64,000 nucleotides of DNA from Pratylenchus scribneri (lineage: Eukaryota; Nematoda; Chromadorea; Rhabditida; Pratylenchidae). Below, piece by piece: positions 26,668 to 38,540 of this stretch. Position 1 is the stretch's first letter. The number at the start of each line of letters is the position of its first letter. The notes under the pieces were generated by a model. It searched no databases. It saw only the letters and a list, made by a program, of their open reading frames with translations, and was not told the DNA's origin. Made by a program: the position numbers and the translations under genes. Location: the NCBI GenBank assembly GCA_030063045.1, contig JAQSEB010000097.1, positions 496,001-560,000 on the forward strand, in the 5' to 3' direction.

Positions 26668-27012
26668 AAAAATTTGAAATTCGTTAATTTTTTCAAACAT
26701 CTCAACTTCTAGCCGGCCGTTTTTCGAGATCTTTTTTTTAAAAGTTTCGTATTTCGGTGGCGCATATGGAAAAACCTCAACTTTTTCAAAATCATTTTAT
26801 GTTTTCGAGATATTAGCCAAAAAACGGTTTAAAAATTTGAACTTTTTCGGTTTGCCCAGGTAAAACTTTTTTCCTTTTGATTTTTGGGTTTTGGGCCTGG
26901 AGAAAGGGCACTGCGCATGAATGTCAGCTTTCGATTGATATATGGTTTATGGGGTCTAAACTCAAAACCCTGGGCCCTAGAAGCCGGCAAATGGGGCCGA
27001 GTCGGCACTTTT

Positions 27013-27083
27013 TCCTTTGTGGCCGATTTGGTAAGAGGGGAGGAATTGCACGGAGGTCGCGGGTTCGAATCCCACCATGGGCA
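27013..27083 (+). pseudogene. tRNA-like sequence with A and B boxes
   Basis: TGGCCGATTTGG at 27020 fits box A, and GGTTCGAATCC at 27062 is a perfect box B at tRNA spacing. The 5' strand TCCTTTG cannot pair with the 3' side, so there is no acceptor stem. This is a promoter-bearing relic rather than a working tRNA. Confidence 0.5.
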
Positions 27084-27308
27084 GATAATTTTTTTAGAGG
27101 TTTTCGATTATAGGGATTACGAATTTGAGGTTTATTTTGAGAATTAAACCGGTTTAAATTTTTAAACCGGTTATGCGCGAGTTGAATTTTCATTAGAAAA
27201 ATGAGGAATGGATTCTAATATGAAATATAACCCTTTCTAGAAACCTTTTAAAGCGCGATAGCGCTTTCTTTCTACCGTCTCACGTATTCCTTCCGTCATC
27301 CCCCTAAG

Positions 27309-27338
27309 AACCAGCGGGCTTGCCCCGCTGGTTTTTTT
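27309..27338 (+). other. Terminator-like hairpin with T tract
   Basis: AACCAGCGGG pairs perfectly with CCCGCTGGTT around a five-base loop and runs straight into eight Ts. The form is that of a bacterial intrinsic terminator. In a nematode nuclear context it is more likely the structured end of the SINE-like unit, or chance. Confidence 0.6.
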
Positions 27339-27881
27339 TATTATATTACATCGATAATTCATCATCATCACTTTTCTTTTTATTTTTATATACGTATATT
27401 TTTCCAATTAATGAATTTAATTGGCTGGTACAATTTGAGATGATTCAATCTATATTTTTAATTCATAAAATTGTAGGAAAATTGAATTTGTATGAATACT
27501 TTTTCTAGTCTCTTCATTTATTTTTTTTATCTGCTGTCCAACAGACTCATTACATTTTCTTGTAAAAAATGTATAATAAAATTAAGAATGAGAGTTTCCA
27601 ATTCAGAAATTTTCTCATTACAAAATTTCAATAATTTTAAAAATTGATAAAACATTTCGCATTTATTAGAAAATAAATTTGTTGATAACATTTTTCTTAC
27701 TATTTCAGCAGAGATTTTTTTTTGCTTTTTCCATCTTCAACTTTTCTTTTGACCGATCAAGCTGATGGCTTTAATTAATTCTCCACAAAAAAGTTATTCC
27801 CCTATGAAAATAAACCCCGCCATTTTTGATGTTTTATTTCTTACTTTTTAAAAGAAATCAATTTTATAATATTTTAGGGCA

Positions 27882-30800
27882 ATGATTTCCCGCAAAATTC
27901 GTACAAATAAAAAATTCATAATTTTATTAATTTCCTTTCTTTCAATTTTCTTCATAATTCATCGCATTTATCCGGATGGAGTTGCCGATTTCATAGTTAC
28001 CAGTGAAAATTCTGAGAATTTTGAGAATGTGGGTCATTTTTATATGCATGAATATTTACTTATTTTTTATCAGACTTTGGCCGACAACATCGAATGTGAC
28101 GGGAATTGTGGAAGCCAAGAAAATGTAATATTTAATTAATAATTATTTATTTTTACCCATATAAATTTGGGGTTAAAATAAAATATGCATATAATTTAAA
28201 GAAATTGAATGATTAAACAAAAATAAAATAAAATTTTGACAAATTAAAATAGTCCCAGTTGGAGCATTTACAACTCAAATTCCAATCCTAGGACTAGCAA
28301 CTTTGTATTTTATCATTTAATATTCATATGAAGGTATCTGAATGGTAAAAATTAATTTTTATAAAAAATATGGTCATTTGACAAAATATAACTTAAAATA
28401 ATATCTTGTCAAATCTTTAATCATTTTTATTAATTTATATGATAATTTGATGCCAACCCCAACACTTTTCTTTCCTGGCATTAAATTAATATTTTATGGT
28501 AGAAAAATGAATATTATTATAAAAACATTGTTATCATATTTTGCTAATTATAACTATGGTAGGATTATGGAAATATAAGATTTTTGCAAAAGTAATTTCT
28601 GCAAATGTTGAGTCATTTTGAAGAACATTTGTCAAATCAATGAATTGATCTTTAATTTCCCGACAACTTTTTCAGAGGGCCTATCAATTGGAAATGCCTT
28701 ATGATGGTGGTCAAAATGAAGGAAATTGTTGCCGTAAAGTGATGGGAAAGCCATTCAATATTGAACTGATAGGAATACTTGAAAAGTTGGACCTTTTGAA
28801 AAACACTAAAAATGGAGTCATCAATGATATGGAAGGCGGCAATCCAGTAAGTTTGAGCTAAAATATGGTAGGAAAAAGGAAGTAAAAATATTTTCTCTAT
28901 ATATTTAATAATTGTTATTACCTACCATAAATAAATGAAATTAATTCTTGAATATATTTTAAATGATTAAAAAATATATTACAATAAAAAATTATTAGAT
29001 TTTATCATTCTCACCGCCCACACCAAAAAACTTCTAATAAAATATTTTTAGAATCACAATGAAAATGAGCCTCCAATCATTTTGTCTGCAGCAAATGATA
29101 AATTTTTTCCCTTTTTACGCAATTTGATTTTTTCGACAAAGAAGGCATTTGGCCGAGGGCAGAAGATAATTGTTTACGATTTGGGCGGAATTTCTCAAAA
29201 CCCTCAAATGGTTTGTTGAACTTTTGAAAGATTAAATTTCTGACTTTAACATAAATATAAATAAACGAATTAACTGACTCATAAAAAAATACTGCGAAAA
29301 TTCTCATTAATTTCCTATATTTTTTAATAGTTTTTTGCCTTTTCCGGTTATCATCAATTTATAACTAAAAAATTTTCATAATCCCTCTTTTTGAAAATGG
29401 CTATTATCATTTGGATATTGCTTGGAAAAAATTTGTAGCATCTAGTTTCACGGAATAAATGACTATTTTTAACCTATATAACTTATTATTCCAACAGATG
29501 GAGGAGTTGTCCAAAGTGTGCAATTTGGAATTGCGCAAATTCAATTTTTCTATGCTTCCTAAAAATGTCCATTCTTTGCGAATGTTCTCGTGGAAAATCC
29601 TTATAATCGCGGTAAGATACTTTGCTGTTTCGGTAATAGATATTTCTGGTATTTTTCACTTTTTTAAAATGAAGTTCCTCTCTCAAAGAAATATTATTGA
29701 ATTGGCAAAAAGGAGGAATAAATACAATTTTTTTTGTTTTTAAATGACAGTTCTAAAAATTTTATTTGTAATTAAATAATTTAATTTAAATATTATTGTT
29801 TTTTAAAAAATTGATCAAAAGTTTATTTTTAAATTTGAATATTGTTCATATCACAATTGCTGCAATGCAATTATATGTAGTATGTATTATTACTATAAAA
29901 ATAATTTGAACTAAAAGGATTAAAAATTACAGTTCAAATTCATTTTTTAAAAAGTTTCTATGCCCTTGTATCAAAAATTTTTTGCGATATTTAAAAAGAA
30001 TAAATTTTTCTTGTAGGAAGTGCTCCTCACTCATCCTACCTTGATTTATGCCGATACTTCTATCCAATTCTATTCGAAAGAATTCGTTCCAGCATTTCTG
30101 GAGGCCATAGACGCTGGCCAAATCAGCCCTTTCCAACTTTTGACTGATCCAAATCACGATGTTGATTTTGCTACGCATCCAAGTGAATAGATAAAACAAT
30201 AATGAAAAATTTCTTTTTGGCTTTAAATTATATTTTTTAAGCAAAAGCTATAATACAATATTAGTTGTTAGTGGTAGGATGAGATATTTTTTTATTTTAT
30301 ATCAATGTTTCAACTTATTCATCAAACGAATATTCATTATAGTTAATCAGCATACCACATTTGTTCTAGTCCCTAACTCCAAAAAAAATTTTAATCAAAT
30401 AATTATTTATATTACAATTTTCAAGGGCTCAACAAAATTATAAAAATCATATTTCAATCAAGATATTCCTATAAGCTTTAATAAATTAATGGTATAGATT
30501 GGATTTAAATTGGACAAATAAAAAATTCTTATAAAATTATTTTTTTTACAGGCATGTTCGCCTATATTCCACATTATTGGAGTTTATTGGGGAAATCTGT
30601 CCCATTGAATCAAGCGGGCTTTTCACTGGTTCAAAAGAGTGAATATACACGCAAATTATTAAAATGGTAGAAAAAAATATTTACACAATTGATCAATATT
30701 TTCTTTTTAAATGTGGGGAAAAAATTTTCTAGATGTAACATGTGAGGCAACTTTAAATCTGGGCATAATGGATTTACATTTTAAAATAGGTTTAATTAAA

Positions 30801-31709
30801 ATCGTCCTTTAAAACAAGGACTTTCATTTTATATGGTTTGGTTATTTTTTAAAATTATTTTAAAACTCACTTATTAAGTCTGCGAAAATTTTGACAATTT
30901 TCATGCAGTTGAATGACTGAATGGAATATTCACATCAAATCAATTTCCTGGTACTTCCGTGATTTTTTCTCGAAATAAAAATTTCTAAAAAACGAAATCC
31001 TTTCTCAATCCAAATTATCAATACAATTAATTGTTCTAAAAAATTAATGATTTTATTCAATTCTGAAATTATAAAATATTAACGAAATCAAAATTTTTTA
31101 AATAATTCCAATTTTGGGCAGCACATAATATCACATAAAACCACTAGAAGATAAATGCAAAAATATTTTGCTACTTAATTTGGTAAATCACAGATGTAAT
31201 TTCACTGATGAATAATTTCGGACCGTTATAGTAAACATATAAGGGGAAGAAAAAGATATTTCCATTTCCCAAATCATATTTTATAAATTAGCTGATTTTT
31301 TTATTCCATAATATAAAAAGTGCAAATAATAACATATTTATACTTGAATAATAACATAAGAACATTTTTTAAGGGCGGTTCTTTGTGCTTCAACGCTTGA
31401 ATGTATTGACCCTCCCGGCTCAACTATATATTGTCCTTTTCCACATATTGGCAAATCAAAATGCCATCGTCAAGATCAAAGTTTGCTCACAATTCTTTCA
31501 AACAATTTTGAGCAGGAAATACTTCGAAAAGGTATTTAAATCTATTATTTATAAATTATTCCATTTTTTCCCTTTTTATAGATCCAAAATTCATTGGCCA
31601 TAACAATCCACAAAATCCGCGTTATAAATTCCGTAAAAACTATGAAATTTATCGTCGCATTCCACTCTCCAACGATGTGAATTTTGTTGATGCTGTTAAA
31701 TGCATTTGA
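27882..31709 (+). CDS. DUF1647-like glycosyltransferase-type membrane protein, copy B
   Basis: Nine exons: 27882-28028, 28074-28124, 28676-28846, 29052-29210, 29498-29611, 30017-30182, 30552-30666, 31374-31531 and 31582-31709. They form one frame of 402 residues. Residues 11-28 are a signal anchor (type II, lumenal C-terminus). The domain, from about residue 130, has IIVYDLGG (162-169), an IYADTSIQF segment with Asp227, Trp-Ala-Val-Leu-Cys-Ala, a P-P-G-S-T segment, and C-H-R-Q-D-Q-S near the end. From memory, this order is that of the nematode-expanded DUF1647 family, which resembles Golgi glycosyltransferases; activity and substrate are unknown. TTTTAG lies three bases before the ATG, a possible trans-splice site. 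It is the intact partner of copy A. Confidence 0.82.
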
Positions 31710-32279
31710 TTTGTGATGAATGATGATTATGAAAAACATTTTATGGAATTATCTTACTTTTTGCATCATTTGTGATTTTGTGAATATTTGAGCAAAATAA
31801 TTATCTCCCGTTTCTATCAGATCATTTGCTATTCCCAATATTATTCATATCATCAATTTTACAATTTTAGAGAAAATCTGAACCGGGCCCGGAAATTTTG
31901 AAAAACCGAACTCTATGTTAATCTTTTTTTTCTTATTATCAAATATCAAATTATTATAATAATAATATCCATTCTTAAGTTTTACTTTATTTAGTAGAAT
32001 ATAAATAAAAATGTTTATCAACTATCAAATTGAACTTGCAAATGAAAATAACAATTTAGATTAGATCCCTTTCATGCCTTCAACAGACTTAATCATATAA
32101 TTTTTAGTCAGAAATGAAGAGAGAGAGAGAGTTCAAAATATAATAAATTCCCTAAATTACTTATTAATTTTGATATTTAAAAATTTTTGAATTATTTTTT
32201 TATTTCAGATCACATCACATTAACAAAGATGGATCAAATTATTTTATTGTTATAATTCCTCCTTCTTTCTTTGGCCACA

Positions 32280-33833
32280 TTAATTCATCATGCACACATA
32301 GCCCAAATTAATTTGACCGATTTTATCATCAGTGCATGAATGGTCGATCCAGCCCTTAACCTTAATAAATTATTTTAATTTATTATTTTTTTTTTATATG
32401 GAATAACAAACCTCGTTTCGGATGAAGACACAAGCTTCATTCCCTTGGAAATTGTTGGGTTCTGCTCCATTTCCAGTATCCTTAGCCCATGGAGCCATTC
32501 CTGAATGTACCTTGCAGTCCCCATAATCAAATTTGGTCCCATCAGTCCAGGAACAGCTGATCAATTCCTTGTCCTGTGTTGTGCGATGTATTTGCAGACC
32601 AAGCCAGAAGCCTTTGTCCCCAACTAATTTTCCCAAAAGGCCTTAAATATATTATATTTATATTTTATTTCCTAATAAATATAATTTAACATAAATTTGA
32701 ATTCACCTAAAAGGAATTCTTCATCCTTTTCGTCATGAATTGAAGCGAGTTTTCCTCCCATCTTGTGGCATGCATCCATTGCTTTCGGTTGACTAATTGG
32801 ACCTTCAACGATCTGAAAAAATATTACATGATTGATATAGGTCAATTAGGGCGCAATTATTTATATGCATTTTATATTTCAATATTTTATGACCCTTTAA
32901 TTTCATTACATTAATCTTGGCAATTTTTTAATTACATTTATCATCCATCCAAAATGATTAATCAAAATTCTATTATTAATATTTTCATTTTCTGCTGGCC
33001 TCATTATTTCATATAACCTCATATTTTGAAAAAAACATAAAACCTTAAATAATTTCTAAGAACAAATAAACCCCTTACCAAATTTTAATTTATCAGTTGA
33101 TAAGATGAAGAACTTTTAGTCAAACCAAGTTAAATCATTCTTCCTATTTTTTCCAATTTTCAGAAGTTAATTATCGTTGGCGGGAATGGTACTCGGTATG
33201 GGAAGAGTATCTCTATTATGGGCTAATTATCCGTCCTGAATTGCATACCAGTCACATGTTTCCCGCATTATCTTTATAATTTCATTATCCGCCTCCCGTA
33301 ACCCTCATTTTTTACCGGATTTTTGTTATTTTTTGGATTCATTAGCCAGATAGTTGTAATTTTGAAGATGGCTACCATGTCCAACAGGGTGATTTAGAAA
33401 CAAATAAAATAATTAAAAAGATTTTAATATAGAAAAAAGATTTATTTTGGGAATTTTTTTAAAATATTGAGTATGCATATGCAAATTTCAAAAAAAAATA
33501 TACAGTATACCAAATGAATACGGGACGGATAGTATCCGCGGATGAAAATCGCTTACCCGTCCCTTATCCGTGCCTTGATTATCGGCACTACCCGCTCATG
33601 ATTTCATTATCCGCAGGCGGATAATTAACCCTAATTTTAACTATTATTATCATCATAACATTATTCATATTTAATGGATATTGGACTCATCTGACGACCT
33701 TCACACATTTTCGGCCAACAGGAAGCACATCCCATCCACTGGGGCACAACTTCTTTTGTCCTTCAATCGATGCCAACAAAGGGAGAATGAAAGGCACGAA
33801 CATAATAATATTGAAGAAAGATGAAAAAATCAT
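32280..33833 (-). CDS. Secreted C-type lectin 1
   Basis: Exons 33833-33699, 32812-32707, 32641-32412 and 32360-32280 give 183 residues with all phases matching. A signal peptide (residues 1-25) is followed by a single lectin domain: Cys-Pro-Ser-Gly-Trp at the start, L-A-S-I-H-D-E in exon 2, G-F-W-L-G-L, a W-T-D-G-T-K-F-D-Y-G segment, E-P-N-N-F-Q-G-N-E-A-C, then Gly-Trp-Ile-Asp and a final Gly-Tyr-Val-Cys. In the family, EPN is the calcium and mannose-type sugar site; the usual WND is Trp-Ile-Asp here. The likely role is extracellular sugar binding, as in immunity or host contact. Intron 1 (32813-33698) carries an inverted-repeat element. The upstream region is shared with three other lectins. 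Confidence 0.88.
33222..33640. repeat. Inverted-repeat element in intron 1 of lectin 1
   Basis: GGGCTAATTATCCG near 33221 and CGGATAATTAACCC near 33630 are inverted ends. Further ATTATCCGC and GCGGATAAT blocks lie inside. No convincing target duplication is visible. Confidence 0.6.
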
Positions 33834-34160
33834 TTTTTAATTGTTGGAATAGGATTATGGTTTAAAATGGAAGGTTAGGCTTGGTGGAGAGATTTGGATA
33901 CAAAATGAAAGGTATATGGGGAGAATGCTTTGTTTAAATGGAAAGGAAAAGGCCTTTAGGAGGGGTCAGGGGCGAGAAGAATAAATTTAAAAAATTTTGA
34001 TCATAAAATTGAGGCTAAAAGCATTGAATTAATTCGAACATTTTTAAAATTGAATAATTTTGAACGTAAATAAAATGGCATCACCTTAAAAGCCATCCAT
34101 TATTTGGCCCATCCGATTTTAATGGATTTTTTTATTTTTGGATTGAATAAAAATTTTAAA
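33834..34160 (-). promoter_or_regulatory. Upstream region of lectin 1 (shared lectin promoter block)
   Basis: On the minus strand, a TTTAAA TATA-like box near 33933 precedes GCATTCTCCCC and CATTTTGTATC. Farther up are TTTTATGATCAAAATTTTT, a TTCGAA block and TTTATTTACG. The same order occurs before the other three lectins. This is the most diverged of the four. Confidence 0.55.
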
Positions 34161-35001
34161 ATTTAAAATCCTGCAAAATAAAGAAAACGGCTTCCTACAT
34201 TTAAAAATTTTGCAGAAAATATTTTTTTTAATTGATTCTTCTATCTTATTTTAAGATTAATATTTTAATACAATAATCAATTTGAATATATGTTTTTAAA
34301 ATATAATGAGTATGTTAAGATAATAGATTTGGAATAAAAATGTCATATAAAATCTACTCGATCACCAGATTATCGGCATTGATATGGACATGCTATAACA
34401 TTCGTTTACTCCAAAGCCAATTCCATGGCAATTTTGTGTCGAATGAATGGATTCCAAAAAATGAATTAAAGATGGCAGCCATTTAACATCGAGCTCTATC
34501 CTGCTAGATATTTTTATATTCAAATAAGAGTAAAAAATGTAAAATAATCAACATTGTGATTATTTTCGAAAATATAAAAATCGGCAATTTTATTGCAGTT
34601 TATATTTGGAGCGGAGTGTGAGGAAGATCATCACTCATTCATCAGTCATCAGTCACCACAGAAGGGATTAATAAAATTAAGAATGAATTTTTAAACAAGA
34701 ATTTTGAAAGAAAACTAAAATTGTTATTTCCAATTAAATATTATAAAGTTATTTGATATAAATTTTCCTGTATATTATTATATATGTAACCGATGATTTA
34801 TAATTTGGTGTAGAATAAATTATATTTTTCATTGACTGGATACCCAAATCATAAAAATAAATTGCATTTAATGTCAATAAAATAAAATTAATATTTTTAA
34901 TTATTTTAATATGTATAATTTTTTGATGATATTATTTTGATACCTCATTTAAATTTATTCCTATAATATCAAAAATTATTTATTCTGATTTATCTACCGA
35001 A
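34161..35001. other. Intergenic, no gene supported
   Basis: AT-rich spacer between the divergent lectin 1 and galactosyltransferase genes, with no coding-like frame. Confidence 0.5.
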
Positions 35002-37141
35002 ATGATGGTTTATTCTATTTCTTATATCATTAAGTTCAATTACAATTGTTTGAAGAAAATATTCTTAATTTCCTTGGCCCTGGCACTAGTCTATCTCGTG
35101 TTGTCAAATTATATAACTGAATTTGATTCGTATTCTTATTATTCAATTAAATTCAATTTAAATATTTTAGGTCTAATTCATATATTTCTTCAAGTAGAAA
35201 ATATCGTTTTTATTCAACTGATTATGACCATGATGTTGAAGATATTGGAAGTCAATCAATAATGTTAAACTTTTTGATTTAAAAATATTAAAGAAAATTT
35301 TTAAAATCGGAAAATAATAACAATAAAACAGGAGAGATGAAATCAAAATTAATATTATGCCCAAATATCGAATAAAATCCACAACTCATTGGTAATGTCA
35401 GTGAAGCTTCTGCTAATAGTGAAAAATTGGAATTAGAAGAATGGGAAGTGGAAAAGGCGAATCCAGATTTAGTGACTGGAGGACAGAGCTGTGCTTTTCA
35501 TAAATCTTGACTCCGACTCCGACTCCGGACTCCGACCTTTCAAAAATTTCGCTCCGACTCCGGACTTTCCAATATTTGACTCCGATTCCGACTCCAACTC
35601 CGGAGTTCTAAAACTCGACTCCGACTCCGGAGTTTGACTCCGCAGAAATTTTTTTAAGTAATTTCGATTTGGCTTCAGGGTTCAGGCCATTTTTGTGTAA
35701 AATTAACATTATTTCTGAAAATGATATAATTTCGGTACGAAAATTTCAATTTTAGTCAAAATAAACCAAAAAAATTTAATTTTAAAAAATCGAAAAGGGA
35801 ACAATTTTTTAAAATAAAAATCCGGAGTCGACCGGAGTCCGGAGTCGCTCAAAATTTTTGACTCCGACTCCCAACTCCTACTTTTGAAATTGACTCCAAA
35901 TCCGACTCCGGACTCCGACCTTTTCATTTTTTGACTCCGATTCCAGCTCCGGAGCGGAGTCGGAGTTGGAGTCGGAGCCGGAGTCGGAGCCGGAGTCGGA
36001 CCCAGCTCTGCTGGAGGATATTGGAAACCGGAAAATTGTACACCCGTTCATAAGTTTAATTGAGAAGTATATATTTTAATTTTTATTCAATTAATAGGTC
36101 GCAATTGTAATTCCATATCGAAACAGAAAAAAGCATTTGATCAGATTGTTGAATTTTTTGATTCCAATTTTAAAGAGGCAAATGCTCGATTTTCGATTTA
36201 TTTTGGCTGAAAAAGTTAATCAACATTCATTACTTGCCGAATTTTAATTTGAATTTTTATAAAATTAATTAGAAAGGTGATGAACTTTTCAACAAATGAC
36301 GAATAATGAATGTCGCATTTCGATATTGTTATGAATACTTGAAAATTGATTGTCTTATATTTCATTTTGCTAACATATTCTCACAGGTAAACGAACACAG
36401 AGATTAGACTTTAACTTTTCACAATTATAATTATCGAATTTCATATGGTTGTCCAGGCAGCAAAGGATCAGAATATTCTTGGTGCATTTGTAGACAAATT
36501 GGGAGAGCTGTAAATATAATGAGAGAATAATGCAAGAAAACATTATAATTTTTAAGACAATGGTACCCTGAACTTGTGGGCATTGTTTTGATAATAAATA
36601 TAAATATGGACAATATTTGACTGTTAATGGATTCTCAAATAATTATGGGGACGGGGAGGCGAAGACGACGATGTGGGTATGGAATATTGTTTCTGAAGGG
36701 ATCAAGACAAATAATCAACTAGCATTTAGTTCTTAAAGAAGCGAATTCTTTCGCACAACTTCACCATTGAGCGTCCAAATATGCTTTTTAAAATGCATGA
36801 TCATATCAAAAGAAAAGATGCGATACCAAAATTTGTGAAATTAATAATTTCATGTAAATATCAAATTAGAATTACAGTAGAAAATTAGTGGATGAGAAGA
36901 GGATGGACAAGGATAGCGTAAATGAAACGGGAAAATGGCCTTTGGAAAAGGTTAATTATTCCCTGTAACCATCTAATCTAAATTAATATTTTATTCACAA
37001 TTTTATTTCATTTCCATTAATCCGTTCAAATTTTAGTGTTTTACTCAATTCCTTATAAAAAAAATTCAGGTCGATGTGCAGCCCCTCTACTACCATTTGA
37101 TGATCGATGTTGGCATTCCATCTGAAGAATGGAAATCTTAA
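35002..37141 (+). pseudogene. Beta-1,4-galactosyltransferase-like pseudogene
   Basis: Pieces appear in family order. An N-terminal membrane anchor (35002-35100) comes first. A stalk follows, ending in Val-Thr-Gly-Gly and continuing after an insertion as Tyr-Trp-Lys-Pro-Glu-Asn-Cys. Next are VAIVIPYRNRKKH (from 36099) and Phe-Asn-Lys then Ile-Met-Asn-Val (36290-36320). Near 36630 comes Asn-Gly-Phe-Ser-Asn-Asn-Tyr, then Gly-Gly-Glu-Asp-Asp-Asp, and Glu-Arg-Pro-Asn follows. A tail ends at TAA 37139-37141. The order and the G-G-E-D-D-D motif identify the B4GALT family (Golgi UDP-Gal or UDP-GalNAc transfer). It is dead: a TGA sits before Arg-Ile-Met-Asn-Val, one base is lost just before G-G-E-D-D-D, the D-x-D of the metal site reads Phe-Ala-Asn, and a 527-bp hAT element interrupts it. 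Confidence 0.82.
35484..36010. mobile_element. Non-autonomous hAT element inserted in the galactosyltransferase pseudogene
   Basis: The ends CAGAGCTG and CAGCTCTG are inverted. The element is flanked by the exact 8-bp direct repeat CTGGAGGA (35476-35483 and 36011-36018). Both halves carry arrays of GACTCCGACTCCGGACTCCG in opposite orientation. Removing the element and one CTGGAGGA restores the Gly-Gly-Tyr-Trp reading frame of the host exon. There is no transposase. Confidence 0.92.
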
Positions 37142-37445
37142 TTTTGATATTAAAAGAATTATGTAATTTTAATTCAACATTCCTCTCAACCTATCAAGCC
37201 TAAAATTTACAATTTCTTAACCTCTTTCAATATGCATTTAGTGTTAATTTAAATTTTTTCCAGAAAATACCAGTAGAAATTAAATGAATTTTAATCACTT
37301 AATTTCAAAGGCTTTTGAATTATTTTGCATTAAAATTGTCCAATTCAGCTGACACATTTATTCAGCAAATTTAGATAAAATAAAATAAAATATTCCCAAA
37401 TATTTTCCCAGGATTTTCTGGCCAAATTTTTTCTCTGGAATTCCC

Positions 37446-38111
37446 TCATTGCTTGCAAACATAGCCATGCTTCTCATCGCATCCGGCATCAAAATAGCCC
37501 TATAAAAAGATTAAATAAAATTAATAAAAATTATAGAATATTTTTAACTGTAAATTCGCCATCAGACTTCACTGCCACGCATGTCTCATTTCCGTTGAAG
37601 TTGTTGGGTTCCTCTGGATGGTCAGAGAATTTTCCCCAAGGCTTCATTCCGGATTGCACTTTGCATTCGCCGTAATCGAATGTGGTGCCATCAGAGAAGT
37701 AGCAGCTGATTAATGTCCCATTTTCCGATTGACGGATCAGTTTGAGCCCGATATAGCAACTTCCATTTGCCTTTTCCACAAGGCCTGAATTAAAGAATTT
37801 GAAAGCATAAAATTTTTTCAAAACTGACCCATCACAAAATCAAACTCCGCTTCGCTATGGATGCTTGCTAAGGTCGAATTTGTGTTATGGCATTTATCGA
37901 TGGCTTTGGGCTCGGTGACAGCGTCCTCAACAGCCTGAAAAATATAATGAAAAGACAATTTGATTATTTGAATAGTCGAAATCGAAACCAGATAACAATG
38001 CCCATTGAAGGCGGAAAACCCCGGATTGCATCCATTTTCTTCCGCCGAGATGAGGATGGTCAAATGCAGAGCAATGAAGGCGCCCAGCACGATGAAGAAA
38101 AGGGAATTCAT
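37446..38111 (-). CDS. Secreted C-type lectin 2
   Basis: Exons 38111-37989, 37934-37829, 37784-37549 and 37499-37446 give 172 residues in one frame. The signal peptide spans residues 1-23. The domain opens Cys-Asn-Pro-Gly-Phe-Ser-Ala-Phe-Asn-Gly-His-Cys-Tyr. It has L-A-S-I-H-S-E-A-E-F-D-F in exon 2, a D-G-T-T-F-D-Y-G-E-C segment, E-P-N-N-F-N-G-N-E-T-C (EPN sugar-site motif), and ends Gly-Tyr-Val-Cys-Lys-Gln. Exon 2 is 106 bp, exactly as in lectins 1 and 3, so the genes share one ancestor. The second calcium-site motif is weak (Gly-Tyr-Phe-Asp). It is the closest relative of the amplified lectin relic at 48.0-49.5 kb. Confidence 0.88.
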
Positions 38112-38164
38112 CTTTTCTTCGATGAATTGGCAAATTTGGATGAAATTTGGTTTGAAAGTTTTTA

Positions 38165-38540
38165 AAATTGGTTTGAAGTTTAGGGAATGATTTTGATATA
38201 AAATGAAAGGTCCCAGGGAGAATGCCTTGGCTTATATGAAGGGAAAAGAGGCGTTCTCCATTAAGTAGGGTGGCCCAAGGACCAGAATCCAGAAGAATAA
38301 ATTATAAATTTTGATCATAAAATGGGCAATAAAAGCATTGAATTCATTCGAACGATAAAAATTTCACATTTTTGATCGTAAATAAAATGGAAATTCACTT
38401 TTAAAAGCCACCCACCCATTTGGCCAACCAAAATTTTAATGGAATTTTAATGGATTTTTTTATTTTTGGAATGAATAAAACATTTAAAATGCGTTCATCA
38501 GGTGATCAAAAATGACATCAGAAATTTTGCAGAGATTTTT
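38165..38540 (-). promoter_or_regulatory. Upstream region of lectin 2 (shared lectin promoter block)
   Basis: On the minus strand a TATA box, CATATAAGCCAAGG (near 38235), lies about 120 bases before the ATG and is followed by GGCATTCTCCC. Farther up, long blocks are nearly identical to lectin 3, such as GATCAAAAATGTGAAATTTT, TCGTTCGAATGAATTCAATG and GGTGGCTTTTAAAAGTG. Confidence 0.65.

Larger units (their letters stand above)
26870..27345 (+). repeat. Probable tRNA-derived SINE-like unit with hairpin tail
   Basis: This stretch of higher GC contains pol III box A-like and box B sequences at 27020-27072 (listed separately). It then shows three hairpins in series: AACCGGTTTAAA (near 27149), AAAGCGC-GATA-GCGCTTT (27250-27267) and the terminator-like hairpin at 27309. 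The order of tRNA-like head, unrelated body and structured T-rich end fits a SINE, but no second copy is in the window. Confidence 0.35.

Noticed and set aside
26398..26712. Four overlapping 76- to 100-codon frames
   Set aside because: All are mirror readings of one palindrome and carry the same repeated residues on both strands.
26977..27012. A stretch with GGCCGAGTCGGC followed by Ts that recalls the tail of a CRISPR guide scaffold
   Set aside because: It is a short chance hairpin; there is no repeat array or cas gene, and the context is nematode nuclear DNA.
27309..27338. Evidence for bacterial DNA or horizontal transfer based on the terminator-like hairpin
   Set aside because: No bacterial gene lies nearby, and the hairpin fits the end of a SINE-like unit at least as well.
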